A DNA stretch of 64,000 nt. It comes from Mucilaginibacter ginsenosidivorans. GTDB lineage: Bacteria > Bacteroidota > Bacteroidia > Sphingobacteriales > Sphingobacteriaceae. The notes under the pieces are model-generated. The model was not told where the DNA came from. It ran no database searches and saw nothing but the letters and a program-made list of their open reading frames with translations. A program made the position numbers and the translations under genes. Positions 40,579 through 50,026 of this stretch are shown here, in pieces; the stretch's first letter is position 1, and the number at the start of each line of letters is the position of its first letter. The stretch is from contig NZ_CP042436.1 of NCBI RefSeq assembly GCF_007971025.1, positions 1,116,001 to 1,180,000 of the forward strand, in the 5' to 3' direction.

Positions 40579-41958
40579 ATGGCGGAAATTACTTTAACCG
40601 ATTATTTGCTGTTGCCGGTCTACCTTTGGCTTATCTATAAAATAGCCTATTTCTACCGAAAAAAGTATTACCCCAAGGGCCATCCTTATCAAAGCTATTT
40701 CATACCCGCACTCACAGTAAAAATTGCCGGAGCAATATCCATAGGACTAATATATAATTATTATTACAGTGGCGGCGACACCTTTAACTTTTTTTACCAC
40801 TCGCAGATCATCAATTCCACCTTTATGCGATCGCCCCACGCATGGTTTTCACTGATCACACACCGGGCCGACAGCAATGACCTGGTAGCGTCAAAGGCCC
40901 TGTCGGATATGTACTGGTATGATGATATTCCGGCTTACACCACTTCGTGCATCGGTGCGCTGATCGGGATGTTTTGTTTCACAAAATATCTTGTCATAAA
41001 TGTCATAGTCGCTTCGCTATCTTTTATAGGCAGCTGGCTATTCTTTGTGCAATATGCGCGGCAATATCCAAACTTGATCAGGTATGTAGCCATTGCTGTA
41101 TTATTTATGCCGGGACCCATTATCTGGGGTTCAGGATTGTTCAAAGATAGTTTCTGTCTTTTTGCTATCGGTTGCCTGGTGTATTGCATATACGTGCTAT
41201 TTGAAAGGCGGGAGTTTAAAATATCACTGGTTTTGCTCTTGTCGGTTTCTGTTATGCTGTTAATACTTATAAAGGCTTATATACTGATTCTTTTGCTACC
41301 GCTCGTTTTTCTTAAAACCCTGCTGGTTTATCGAAAACAACTGTCTAATTACTATGAGAACCGGTTGCCTTATTACATAGTAATGTTCATAATAACTGTA
41401 AGCCTGTTTTTTATAGTGCGGCGCGTATCGCATCGTGTTTCTGCTGAAGCCGTGCAAACCACCCTGGAAACTATAAAAAGGCAGAAAGATTATTTATTAC
41501 ATGTCTCGCTGCTATCTGATGGCTCGGCATACGACCTGGGCGATTTTGACCCTACGTTAGGCAGTATCCTGAGCAAATTCTGGCCGGCTGTGAATGTAAC
41601 GCTGTTCAGGCCATATGTGTGGGAGTCGCGAAGCGTGATGGAATTTTTCAATTCATTTGAATCGCTTGGGATGTTATTATTGACCTTATACCTATTGGTA
41701 AGCAGGAATATATTTAAAACAGTCAAAAATATCATTACCGATCCAACCCTGATCATGTGCCTGCTTTTTGTGCTGGCTTTTTCCTTTGTCGTAGGCGTGT
41801 CCACCTATAATTTTGGCTCACTTTCCCGTTACCGCATCCCAGGCATCCCCTTTTTTATGTTGTTTGTGCTGGTGTTACTGTTTAAGGACCGACCTGCTGC
41901 TGCACCGGCTGCTGCCGAAGGTAACGAGGTAGCTGCTGAAGCTCAACCGGTGTCATAA
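40579..41958 (+). CDS. Multi-pass membrane protein, likely polysaccharide polymerase (Wzy-like)
   Basis: A 459-aa protein with about ten predicted membrane segments. It is not placed in a named family with certainty. A large loop around SHRVSAEAVQTTLETIKRQKDYLLHVSLLSDGSAYDLGD (residues 290-330) and a SRYRIPGIPFFMLFVLVLLF end fit O-antigen/EPS polymerase-like proteins. The C-terminus is Ala/Glu-rich (AAAPAAAEGNEVAAEAQPVS) and cytoplasmic. It is the only plus-strand gene within the minus-strand EPS locus. It overlaps its convergent neighbour at the stop codon. Confidence 0.68.
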   Translation: MAEITLTDYLLLPVYLWLIYKIAYFYRKKYYPKGHPYQSYFIPALTVKIAGAISIGLIYNYYYSGGDTFNFFYHSQIINSTFMRSPHAWFSLITHRADSNDLVASKALSDMYWYDDIPAYTTSCIGALIGMFCFTKYLVINVIVASLSFIGSWLFFVQYARQYPNLIRYVAIAVLFMPGPIIWGSGLFKDSFCLFAIGCLVYCIYVLFERREFKISLVLLLSVSVMLLILIKAYILILLLPLVFLKTLLVYRKQLSNYYENRLPYYIVMFIITVSLFFIVRRVSHRVSAEAVQTTLETIKRQKDYLLHVSLLSDGSAYDLGDFDPTLGSILSKFWPAVNVTLFRPYVWESRSVMEFFNSFESLGMLLLTLYLLVSRNIFKTVKNIITDPTLIMCLLFVLAFSFVVGVSTYNFGSLSRYRIPGIPFFMLFVLVLLFKDRPAAAPAAAEGNEVAAEAQPVS

Positions 41959-43038
41959 CTTATCGAACACGGCGAGATACTTCCCGGCATTCGCTTCAAC
42001 CGAACTATTTTCCTCGGCAAACCTGCGCGAATTCTCGCCCATCTTTTTCCTTAATTCATGATCTGTGATCAAAACAACAAGGCGATCTATCCACTCCTGT
42101 TCCCCCGTCACCAGGAACCCGTTATATCCATCCCTTATCACTTTGAAATTCGGGCCCAAAGCCGTTGCGACAATAGGTATGCCCGCCGCCATGTACTGTA
42201 CCAATTTACCGCCGCTTTTACCGTATGCCCATTGCTCGTCCGGTAAAGGATGCAGGCCGATGTCGAATTTCTGCAGGTTAGTTATTTCGCTGTCGGCTGT
42301 CCAGTGCAAAAGTTCAATATCTACCCCATCCAGTTCAAAATCATCATCGCCCATTACCATAATTTTAATATTATGGTTGGCTGCAAGATATTTCAGGACC
42401 GAATCTATCAAATGCAAGTATTTACTTGTGGTTTGGCTCCCGCTCCAACCGATGACTACGGTGCCGGACATATGTGTAGCGGGATAAGGATATTTTTTAA
42501 CATCAATGGTAGCCGGTATCATGCTCAAATTCTTGTTAAACTTACCCGAATATGACCGCAATTCATCGGTACTAACCAAAACATGATCGCTCCGCTTAAT
42601 TAAGAAATTTATTTTTGAAGCCGATTTCAAAAACTTGATAAACTTGTTGTAACGGCTCGTACGGCCCATATAAACCAGGTCGTCTATGTCGTAGATCATC
42701 TTTTTTGACAGCGCCCGTACCAGCCATTCGGTTATTGGAGGGCCAAATGGTGTGATCCAAAGAAACACATAAATGATATCATACCTGCCAGCCCTGAAAA
42801 GATCCCTGTATCTGCGAAAATACCCACCGATGGTTCCCGCGATCTTTGCAAATAAATAGCCCTTTTTGTACACTATCTTTTGCATCTCGTCAGACATAAA
42901 AGGAGAAACCTCCACCTCAAAGCCGTTTGCGCGCCAGTTTTCATAATACTGCTCAAATTTGAGCCGTTGGCCGGGTGCACATCCTATGGGATAGGGGCAT
43001 AGCACTAAAATTCTTTTATTTCTTTTTTCCGACGGCAT
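41953..43038 (-). CDS. Glycosyltransferase family 4
   Basis: A 361-aa protein. RILVLCPYPIGCAPGQRLKF, then YDIIYVFLWITPFGPPI and KKMIYDIDDLVYMGRTSRYN make the N-terminal half; VVIGWSGSQTTSKYLHLID, IKIMVMGDDD and GKSGGKLVQYMAAGIPIVATALGPNFKVIRDGYNGFLV make the C-terminal GT4 half. It starts 23 bases inside the 3' end of the broken methyltransferase gene. Confidence 0.85.
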   Translation of the reverse strand: MPSEKRNKRILVLCPYPIGCAPGQRLKFEQYYENWRANGFEVEVSPFMSDEMQKIVYKKGYLFAKIAGTIGGYFRRYRDLFRAGRYDIIYVFLWITPFGPPITEWLVRALSKKMIYDIDDLVYMGRTSRYNKFIKFLKSASKINFLIKRSDHVLVSTDELRSYSGKFNKNLSMIPATIDVKKYPYPATHMSGTVVIGWSGSQTTSKYLHLIDSVLKYLAANHNIKIMVMGDDDFELDGVDIELLHWTADSEITNLQKFDIGLHPLPDEQWAYGKSGGKLVQYMAAGIPIVATALGPNFKVIRDGYNGFLVTGEQEWIDRLVVLITDHELRKKMGENSRRFAEENSSVEANAGKYLAVFDKL

Positions 43039-43938
43039 GCCAATAAGGTTCTTTATCTGAAAATATTATATCGGTCAATCCGGAATCTTCCATCATCAAC
43101 CTGATCTCATTTTTTGTAAAGCGCTGCTCCAGGGGGGTTCCAAACCTGTCACGTGCATCGTTCCGGATGACATTAAAGGTTTTGCCTATGTAAAAATGCA
43201 GAGGCATTTGCCGGGCAATTCTATCCAACCCGATCTTTTTAAAACACCATCCAACAAATATCAGGGGTACATACACGGTTACTGCTATAATATCGCATAA
43301 AATATTTTTTACCGGCTCCCGTAATCCCGATATGAATTTCCTTGCAGCATTTGAAAGGTGGAAGATCAACTTGAACACCCCCCCTTATTATCAAACCGGT
43401 AATAAAGATAGACAAGAAAATACCCCCCCGGCTTCAGTTTGCGTACACATTGGTCCATTGCCAACTGTGTATCTGGAATGTGATGCAAAACTCCAAGACT
43501 AAAAATAAAGTCGAAACTGTAGTCGGCGAATGGAAGTTTATCGACAGTGGCGCGCGACAGCCTGACATTGCCGTGATCAGCGAGGAACTTCGACGCAATG
43601 TTAACAGCATCACTCGGGTCCACGGCATCAACTGTTAAGGCACGATCAGCAACAAACCTAGTCCATCTGCCCGTTCCGCAGCCGACGTCAAGCACTCGTT
43701 TGTTTTCGGTCCATTCAGCCTTAACAATATCAAAATAATGACTGGAAGCTATTTGATTTATCTCACGGTCCGTGAAATGGTTAAATTTTTTCCATTCCAG
43801 GCCAAAAGACTCCACGGTAGCAGCATCGATATTGGTTGAATGAGCGATACCAAAGTTATATACAGGCAAGCCATCAACCTGGGTAGTGTTAACAGGTTCG
43901 GTTATAAAAGGTATTGCGTCCATCTCAAATCCCTTCAT
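43016..43938 (-). pseudogene. SAM-dependent methyltransferase interrupted by a one-base frameshift
   Basis: The upstream part (43366-43938) holds the class I methyltransferase core: KRVLDVGCGTGRWTRFVADR, DAVDPSDAVNIA, FDFIFSLGVLHHIPDTQLAM and LKPGGYFLVYLYYRFDNKG, ending GGCSS-stop. The next frame (43016-43378, opening with GTG) continues VFKLIFHLSNAARKFISG to GKKK-stop. The break is in a run of seven G (plus-strand C at 43378-43384). Eight G, or a -1 slip, joins RFDNKGG to VFKLIFH. The full-length protein of about 307 aa matches the size of typical EPS-cluster methyltransferases. As written the enzyme lacks its C-terminal third. Confidence 0.82.
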
Positions 43939-45164
43939 TTCGTGACATTGATATAGATATCCATGTATTTTTTTACCCCTTCATCCAAAGAGAAATAATC
44001 CAGTGCGCCCGCCCTGATCGACGCCCTGTCGTATTGCATACCCGCAGTCATCTTCGATATAGCTTTGTCGTAGTTATGCAGATCAACAACAAGACCGGAA
44101 TGATATTGTTCAACTATCCTGCTGCTATCGCCTATACCGTCGTTACAAATTACCGGCACGCCCATAGCCATTATCTCACCCTGTTTGGTAGGGCTGCTTG
44201 CTGTTTTACTATACGATGGCTTTATGAAGAATATCCCATAGTTAAATAAGCTGATCATCAGCGGCACGTCGCGCCGTTCGGCTTTCATAATTATAATATC
44301 TCTGCTATCTATTTGATGCCGGCGTGCTTTATGGATAATATCCTCAGGATCGTCGTGTGTTACGAACAAAAATTTTGCGGACGGGGCTCGCTTTTTTAAC
44401 AACGAAAAAAAAAGAAGCATTTCGTCCAGCAAATACCAGGTGCCGATACTTCCAAGGTAGCCGAGGACCAGGTCGTTGGGCGCCAGGTTAAGCGATCGCA
44501 TCACAGGTTCTTTTTCGCCGGGCCGTATTTTATTTATATCGAAGAGCCCTGTGTCCACGCAGCAGGGAATGACCGATATTTTACCGGCATTTATTTCAAC
44601 ACCTTTCCAGTTCAGTATCTCGTTTTTACCGGCAACAGTAAGGCTCACGATCGCCGCCGAACGGTTTAAAAATTTAAGTTCCTTTTTTTTGAAATAACGG
44701 TATATGAACTTGAACACCGGGTTTTTAAGGTTCCACAATCCGCCATCAACACGCTCGTCGGCCCAGAAACCGCGCATATCAAAAATAAATGGTATCCGGT
44801 ATTTGCTGTTTAAAGCCATACCCACAAGGGCAGGGATATAGCTGCGGCAGTGAATAAGATCGAACCCTGCTTTGCGATGAAGCGAAGCAGCCGTTTGTTT
44901 CATCCTGGTGTAATCATACACGGTAGATAGTACAGGAGGCGATTTGGTATAGATCAACGGATGCCAGGTGATGCATGCTGCATCCAGAATGGTCCTTATA
45001 TCGCTGCCGCTTTTTTTGTATCTATCCTTCTTTTCAAAGCTTAGTATGGTAAAAGAAAAACCGTTTTTTGTCAGCCCCGCGAGGTACGGAATAACCTGCG
45101 ACTGCCCCAGCGAGTCGGTCATACCATCATACGAAAGGTATAAAACGTTTTTATTATCGCCCAT
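43935..45164 (-). CDS. Glycosyltransferase family 4
   Basis: A 409-aa protein. VLYLSYDGMTDSLGQSQVIPYLAGLTK is a characteristic opening, followed by FDLIHCRSYIPALVGMALNS and FIFDMRGFWADERVDGG, and the C-terminal VLGYLGSIGTWYLLDEMLLF and SPTKQGEIMAMGVPVICNDGIGDSSRIVE. It overlaps the methyltransferase gene by four bases (ATGA). Confidence 0.87.
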   Translation of the reverse strand: MGDNKNVLYLSYDGMTDSLGQSQVIPYLAGLTKNGFSFTILSFEKKDRYKKSGSDIRTILDAACITWHPLIYTKSPPVLSTVYDYTRMKQTAASLHRKAGFDLIHCRSYIPALVGMALNSKYRIPFIFDMRGFWADERVDGGLWNLKNPVFKFIYRYFKKKELKFLNRSAAIVSLTVAGKNEILNWKGVEINAGKISVIPCCVDTGLFDINKIRPGEKEPVMRSLNLAPNDLVLGYLGSIGTWYLLDEMLLFFSLLKKRAPSAKFLFVTHDDPEDIIHKARRHQIDSRDIIIMKAERRDVPLMISLFNYGIFFIKPSYSKTASSPTKQGEIMAMGVPVICNDGIGDSSRIVEQYHSGLVVDLHNYDKAISKMTAGMQYDRASIRAGALDYFSLDEGVKKYMDIYINVTK

Positions 45165-45174
45165 CTTATCGTAA

Positions 45175-47082
45175 TTAATTACTTCTCATCCAACGAGCAT
45201 ACCACATCTGAAACATCAGCAGGTACCACACCTGTAAATGCTTCTCCTTATTCCCTGAATAGAATTTTTTTAAAAGATCGAGTACTACGCCGGTATTAAA
45301 CAACCCATGCTCCTTTAAACTTTCCTCGTTAATAAAAGCTTCAGCCAGCGGCCTTAATTCTCCCGCCAGCCATTTTTCTACGGGAATAGCAAAACCCATT
45401 TTGGGCCTGTCCATTAGCTCCTTCGGGACATATTTATGGACGATCTGCTTAAGGATATACTTTTTTTGTTTTTGATGATACTTGTAGTCAGTTGGCAATT
45501 TTGCTGCCCATTCGATAATATGCTGATCCAAAAATGGCTCGCGTCCCTCAAGGCCAATACTCATAGTGGCCCGGTCCACTTTCTGCAGGATATCATCAAC
45601 CATGTAGGTCTGGTAGTCCACAGCCATCATATACGACAGGTCGTCATAACCTTCGATAAGTTTCCCGGCATTGTGTGCCGTATCCAATTGCTTTACCGGT
45701 TGACTGAACAGTTGTGCTATCTCCTGTTCGGTGAATACCTGGGTCAGATTTTTAAGCAGCTCACCGGGTGAAGGGTCCCGCAAAATATTTTTGAGCTTGT
45801 GGTATCGTCCGTGAAAATTATACGAACTGCTGAAATAGGGAATGTGTTCGGAAGAAACGCGATCCATTACGTAGGACAATGTCTTCCGAAAAGGCCCTGG
45901 TATCCTGGCGATCTTTTCACCATATCTCGACACATAATCGTACCTGTTATACCCGGCAAATATCTCGTCACCAGCATCGGCCGAAAGAGCAACGGTAACC
46001 TGTTTCCTGGCCATCCTGCTCACCAGGATGGTCGGTATGGCGCTGCTGTCGGCAAAGGGTTCGTCGTAGTAATAGGGTAAGTCGGGAATAATATCCAAAG
46101 CCTCCTTTGCCGAACAGTAATATTCGGTATGATCCGTTCCCAGCCGCAAAGCAACCTGTTTGGCAAATGGCGCTTCATCAATCTGGTCATCAATGCTGCC
46201 TATGGTAAATGTTTTCAATCGTGCCGTACTTTCCTTTTGCAACAGCGCAGTAACACAAGTGCTGTCATAACCACCGCTCAGGAAAACCCCCACCGGTACA
46301 TCGGCCACCATCCGGTATTGGAACGATGCTGAAAGTATCCGCTCAGTTTCTTCGATGGCTTCCGGTAAGGGTATGGAGAGCTTGGGTTGGTTATAGCAGT
46401 CGTAAACACTCCAGTAAGCCCTGGTTTTGATAGATTTTGATTGAAGATCGAAGCGAAGAATATGCCCCGGAGATAATTTTTTACTGCATTTATAGATACA
46501 GTTCGGCCACGAAACATATCCGTAAGCCAGGTAGGAAGCGACTGCATCCCGATCGATCGTTTTCTCAAACCCGGGATGCTTCAGCAATGACTTCAATTCG
46601 GACCCAAATAAGAAGAGACCATTATGAAAATAATAAAACAAAGGCTTTACGCCGGCCCGATCCCTTATGCATACCAGTTCGTTTGTCTTGTTGTCATACA
46701 AAACAATGGCAAACATACCGCGCCATTGGGCAATACTGTCCTCACCCCATTCACGCCAGGCATGCAGGATAACCTCCGTGTCGGAGTGGGTTTTGAAAGT
46801 ATGCCCGAGAGCGATCAGCTGATCTCTTATTTCATTATAGTTGTATATCTCACCATTAAATACGATATGAAGACCGTCGTACTCCATCGGCTGATTGGCC
46901 AATGCGCTCAGGTCGATCACCGAAAGGCGCCTGTGCCCCAGCCCAACCAGGCAATTGTCAAGCTGCTGAAGGAACACGCCCTGACCGTCGGGACCCCGGC
47001 TGGCAAGGCACCGGGTCATCGCAGCGAGGGTGGCTTCGTCACTGTCATTATTAAAATCAACAAACCCGGTTAGGCCACACAT
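45175..47082 (-). CDS. asnB: Glutamine-hydrolysing asparagine synthetase
   Basis: A 635-aa protein starting MCGLTGFVDFNND, with the nucleophile C2 of the glutaminase domain, and GHRRLSVIDLSALANQPM, FNGEIYNYNEIRDQL. The synthetase domain has GVFLSGGYDSTCVTALLQ and DEPFADSSAIPTILVS. Unlike the lasso cyclase at 30052-31947, it retains C2 and so is a true amidotransferase. In EPS and O-antigen loci such enzymes amidate sugar carboxylates. It sits between two glycosyltransferase genes. Confidence 0.9.
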   Translation of the reverse strand: MCGLTGFVDFNNDSDEATLAAMTRCLASRGPDGQGVFLQQLDNCLVGLGHRRLSVIDLSALANQPMEYDGLHIVFNGEIYNYNEIRDQLIALGHTFKTHSDTEVILHAWREWGEDSIAQWRGMFAIVLYDNKTNELVCIRDRAGVKPLFYYFHNGLFLFGSELKSLLKHPGFEKTIDRDAVASYLAYGYVSWPNCIYKCSKKLSPGHILRFDLQSKSIKTRAYWSVYDCYNQPKLSIPLPEAIEETERILSASFQYRMVADVPVGVFLSGGYDSTCVTALLQKESTARLKTFTIGSIDDQIDEAPFAKQVALRLGTDHTEYYCSAKEALDIIPDLPYYYDEPFADSSAIPTILVSRMARKQVTVALSADAGDEIFAGYNRYDYVSRYGEKIARIPGPFRKTLSYVMDRVSSEHIPYFSSSYNFHGRYHKLKNILRDPSPGELLKNLTQVFTEQEIAQLFSQPVKQLDTAHNAGKLIEGYDDLSYMMAVDYQTYMVDDILQKVDRATMSIGLEGREPFLDQHIIEWAAKLPTDYKYHQKQKKYILKQIVHKYVPKELMDRPKMGFAIPVEKWLAGELRPLAEAFINEESLKEHGLFNTGVVLDLLKKFYSGNKEKHLQVWYLLMFQMWYARWMRSN

Positions 47083-47097
47083 TATAAAGCTGCTATT

Positions 47098-47967
47098 TTA
47101 TTTTGTTAAATATTTAATCGTGGTCAATCCATATATAAAGGCGTACCAAATGGAAGCCGCATAGTCCCCCGCCTTCATGGCGGCGCCGCATAGCATATGA
47201 TAATTGCTTTTCAAAAACTCGCCCATCAATCCTTCGGGCACAATATGTTCGCTTATTAAAATAGTGATAAATAATTCATTATCCTTAAATATCTTTTTCA
47301 TGTTGCCTGCGCTATGGTACATACTGCCGTCATGAACCCGGTAAAAGATATTTTGACAAGGTAACGAGATGCATTTTGAAACCAAAGCCACCCTGCACAA
47401 CAATAACCTGTCGGCACTGCTATGGAGGCGGGTATCAAATGAAATGTCATTGGCAGTGAGCACTTGCGTCCTGAACACCAGGTTTGATGGTATGGTTGCA
47501 ATGCCGCTTTTGTAGAATAATATCTCTTCTATCATTTTCTCACCCGGAGCCTGCAATGTGATGGATTGATCGATAGGCTCTCCATTTTCATCAATGAGCC
47601 CTATCAGAGATCCACATGCGCCTGCGCCGCTATCGGCCATCAATGCTTCTACGCGTGTCCGCAGAAAATCTGCTCCTAACAGGTCATCAGCATCCAGGAA
47701 AACTACGAACTCGCCCCGCGCCCGTTCCAATCCAAAATTCCGCGTAGCTGACACGCCGGAATTTTCTTTTTGAAAAAGCTCTATCCTGCTATCCTTCTCT
47801 TTTAACTCAAGCGCTATTTTCGCGGTATCATCAGTACTGCCATCATTCACTATCAAAACCTCAAATTCATCAAAGTTTTGTGCAAGAACAGAATCGACCG
47901 TTTGCCGCAAATACTTACTGCCATTATAAACCGGGATAACTATGCTTACTTCGGGCTTGAATTTCAT
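47098..47967 (-). CDS. Glycosyltransferase family 2
   Basis: About 289 aa from MKFKPEVSIVIPVYNGSKYL. I choose the ATG at 47967 because it overlaps the upstream stop as ATGA; the open frame extends to 47997. GT-A landmarks: DEFEVLIVNDGSTDDTA, ENSGVSATRNFGLERARGEF, and FLDADDLL (DxD). The C-terminal hydrophobic stretch may associate it with the membrane. Confidence 0.9.
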   Translation of the reverse strand: MKFKPEVSIVIPVYNGSKYLRQTVDSVLAQNFDEFEVLIVNDGSTDDTAKIALELKEKDSRIELFQKENSGVSATRNFGLERARGEFVVFLDADDLLGADFLRTRVEALMADSGAGACGSLIGLIDENGEPIDQSITLQAPGEKMIEEILFYKSGIATIPSNLVFRTQVLTANDISFDTRLHSSADRLLLCRVALVSKCISLPCQNIFYRVHDGSMYHSAGNMKKIFKDNELFITILISEHIVPEGLMGEFLKSNYHMLCGAAMKAGDYAASIWYAFIYGLTTIKYLTK

Positions 47968-48716
47968 TTTCGGCATACAGCAAATAATACATGGCAATTC
48001 TCTTCTATAAATTTCCTGTCGGGGAACATTTTGTAATCCGCGGCCATAGGGTACAGTGATGAGCCAAAAACAGATCTGAAGATACGGTCGCGAAACTTAT
48101 AAGGCAACTTTCTTATCCCCCGTGCAAGCAGCAATTTCTCAGTACTGTATTTACCCCGGCTCCGTCTTTCCCCCGGGTATCTGATGTACTTTTGCCCGCA
48201 GATGTTAGCCTCCGAAAATTCCGGCTTCAGCAAGTCGTTTAATTCCTGGTAAGTGAACTCCTGTGTGTGAAACGGGTTGATGATCCTGCCATCCGGGCTG
48301 GATATTTTAATATTAGGCGTGGATATGATAACGGTGCCCCCCGGTTTTATCACCCGACTGAACTCCGAGACCATCTTCTCATAAGCCGTTAAATGTTCTA
48401 TGGTTTCCAATGATACGATAACGTTGAAAAAAGCATTGTCAAAACGTAGATCCGTTGCATCCATTACCTCGAAATTCAACGAGGCATTATTCTTCCAGTC
48501 ATTTTGACAAGCCGATATTATATCAGGGTTTATGTCGCCGGCATAGACCCGGGTATTTCTCACCCGGCTTAGAATATCAGCTCCATAGCCCGACCCGCAT
48601 GCAAGGTCGAGTATTACATCCCCTTCACCGATGTGCCGGGCTGATTCCAAATACCGGTGAATATGCTCGCCTGTCCATGGTGTGATTTCAGTAAATAAGT
48701 GACGTTCTACCGACAT
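47964..48716 (-). CDS. Class I SAM-dependent methyltransferase
   Basis: A 250-aa protein. VILDLACGSGYGADILSRV is the SAM-binding motif I, followed by VYAGDINPDII and FNVIVSLETIEHLTAYEKMV, VIKPGGTVIISTPNIKI. The N-terminal ERHLFTEITPWTGEHIHRYL is common in methyltransferases of polysaccharide loci. It probably methylates a sugar or a lipid-linked intermediate. Confidence 0.87.
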   Translation of the reverse strand: MSVERHLFTEITPWTGEHIHRYLESARHIGEGDVILDLACGSGYGADILSRVRNTRVYAGDINPDIISACQNDWKNNASLNFEVMDATDLRFDNAFFNVIVSLETIEHLTAYEKMVSEFSRVIKPGGTVIISTPNIKISSPDGRIINPFHTQEFTYQELNDLLKPEFSEANICGQKYIRYPGERRSRGKYSTEKLLLARGIRKLPYKFRDRIFRSVFGSSLYPMAADYKMFPDRKFIEENCHVLFAVCRK

Positions 48717-48752
48717 TATAGCATTTTTTGGATGATCGTTCCCTGCTCATAT

Positions 48753-50012
48753 TCAATTTATAAATTTAAAGCCAGACCGGTATAATATCATTAGCCCTTT
48801 TTTAAGTTCCTGCCGGTAAAAAAAAGCGACAAGGATAAAGCAAAACATGTATGAGAGCGCCGAAGTATAGGCAAATTGTTCGATCTTTAACGTATTTAAC
48901 AAATAGTAATTAACAGCAATAGTGAACAATATGACCACCGGCGCAATAAAGTAATAGACATTATTTTGCCTTTTGTAGTAAACCAAACCACCGAGTATCA
49001 TATAAGCACTATAAAAAAATTGCCCTACGATAAGAAAGGGCAGATAGTATAATGACGAATAAAATTTGGGGGCTATAAAATACCTGAAACCTACAGGGGC
49101 AAGCAGGTATATTGCCAAACCAGTTATACCAAGCAGCAGCATATAACTGCTTGTTACAATCACCACTTTCCGGAGATTTCCCTTGTTCAGGTTCTCATAT
49201 AAAAATGGATAAAAAGGCGTAATGAATGCCGAACTGAGCATGGTGATGATAAATGCAAATTGTGCAGCTAAACCATATAACCCGGCCCTGGCGGGGCCAA
49301 AAAAATAGTTGATCATATACTTATCCGTATTGTATAAAACGAACACCATAAAAAACAAGGGAATTGCAGGAAAGCCCCTTTTCAGGATAAGCATGGCCCA
49401 GCTTTTACTGTAACTAAAAGTAAGCAAGCCACTTTTGATGAAGTAAAAAAGCGTAACAATAAATACAACAGCCGTGCTTATAAACATACTTTGCACTCTG
49501 CCCATATAGCCCATTTTCAGAAACCGGATGAAAACAACCGCTAATGTTAATTCCAACACTGTTTTTAAAATGGCAAGCATGCCAAAGCTCAAAGCTTTAT
49601 TTTTATTTCGTAAGACGGTAAACAGGTAGTCGCTGAAGAAATTGGAGAAGCTAAAGAAACATACAATATACTGCACTTGTGTTGTAAGACCAGTGAGCCT
49701 GTAGAAAAAGCCGTGAAAAGCTATAACGATCAGCAGCACTATTAAAAGCACCAAAACAGGGATGGTAAGGGAGGTGCTTACAAAACCTGTGAGCTGCTTT
49801 TTATCGATAGAGACGTATTCCACCGTAAAAGTTTCCCCGATGCCCATGTTCATCAGCGGAGCTATGAAATAGATAGAGTTGGAAAAGATTACGATGATGC
49901 CGTACTCGCTTTGCGAAAGATAGTGGGTAAAAAACGGCAACAGGAAAAACGAAATGCCTTTGGCGGCCAAACCACAAATTGTATATATCCCGAATGATTT
50001 GTAAAAGCTCAA
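48753..50012 (-). CDS. Wzx-like oligosaccharide flippase (MATE/MOP superfamily)
   Basis: A 419-aa protein with about 12 membrane segments. SFGIYTICGLAAKGISFFLLPFFTHYLSQSEYGIIVIFSNS is the typical opening of polysaccharide-synthesis flippases. It would move lipid-linked repeat units across the inner membrane. It sits 14 bases after the epimerase gene, in one transcription direction with the export genes. Confidence 0.87.
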   Translation of the reverse strand: MSFYKSFGIYTICGLAAKGISFFLLPFFTHYLSQSEYGIIVIFSNSIYFIAPLMNMGIGETFTVEYVSIDKKQLTGFVSTSLTIPVLVLLIVLLIVIAFHGFFYRLTGLTTQVQYIVCFFSFSNFFSDYLFTVLRNKNKALSFGMLAILKTVLELTLAVVFIRFLKMGYMGRVQSMFISTAVVFIVTLFYFIKSGLLTFSYSKSWAMLILKRGFPAIPLFFMVFVLYNTDKYMINYFFGPARAGLYGLAAQFAFIITMLSSAFITPFYPFLYENLNKGNLRKVVIVTSSYMLLLGITGLAIYLLAPVGFRYFIAPKFYSSLYYLPFLIVGQFFYSAYMILGGLVYYKRQNNVYYFIAPVVILFTIAVNYYLLNTLKIEQFAYTSALSYMFCFILVAFFYRQELKKGLMILYRSGFKFIN

Positions 50013-50026
50013 TTTCCGTTTAAATA

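Noticed and set aside
45175..47082. Second lasso cyclase
   Set aside because: It keeps the glutaminase nucleophile C2 and both domains of true AsnB, has no B1/B2 nearby, and lies inside the EPS locus.
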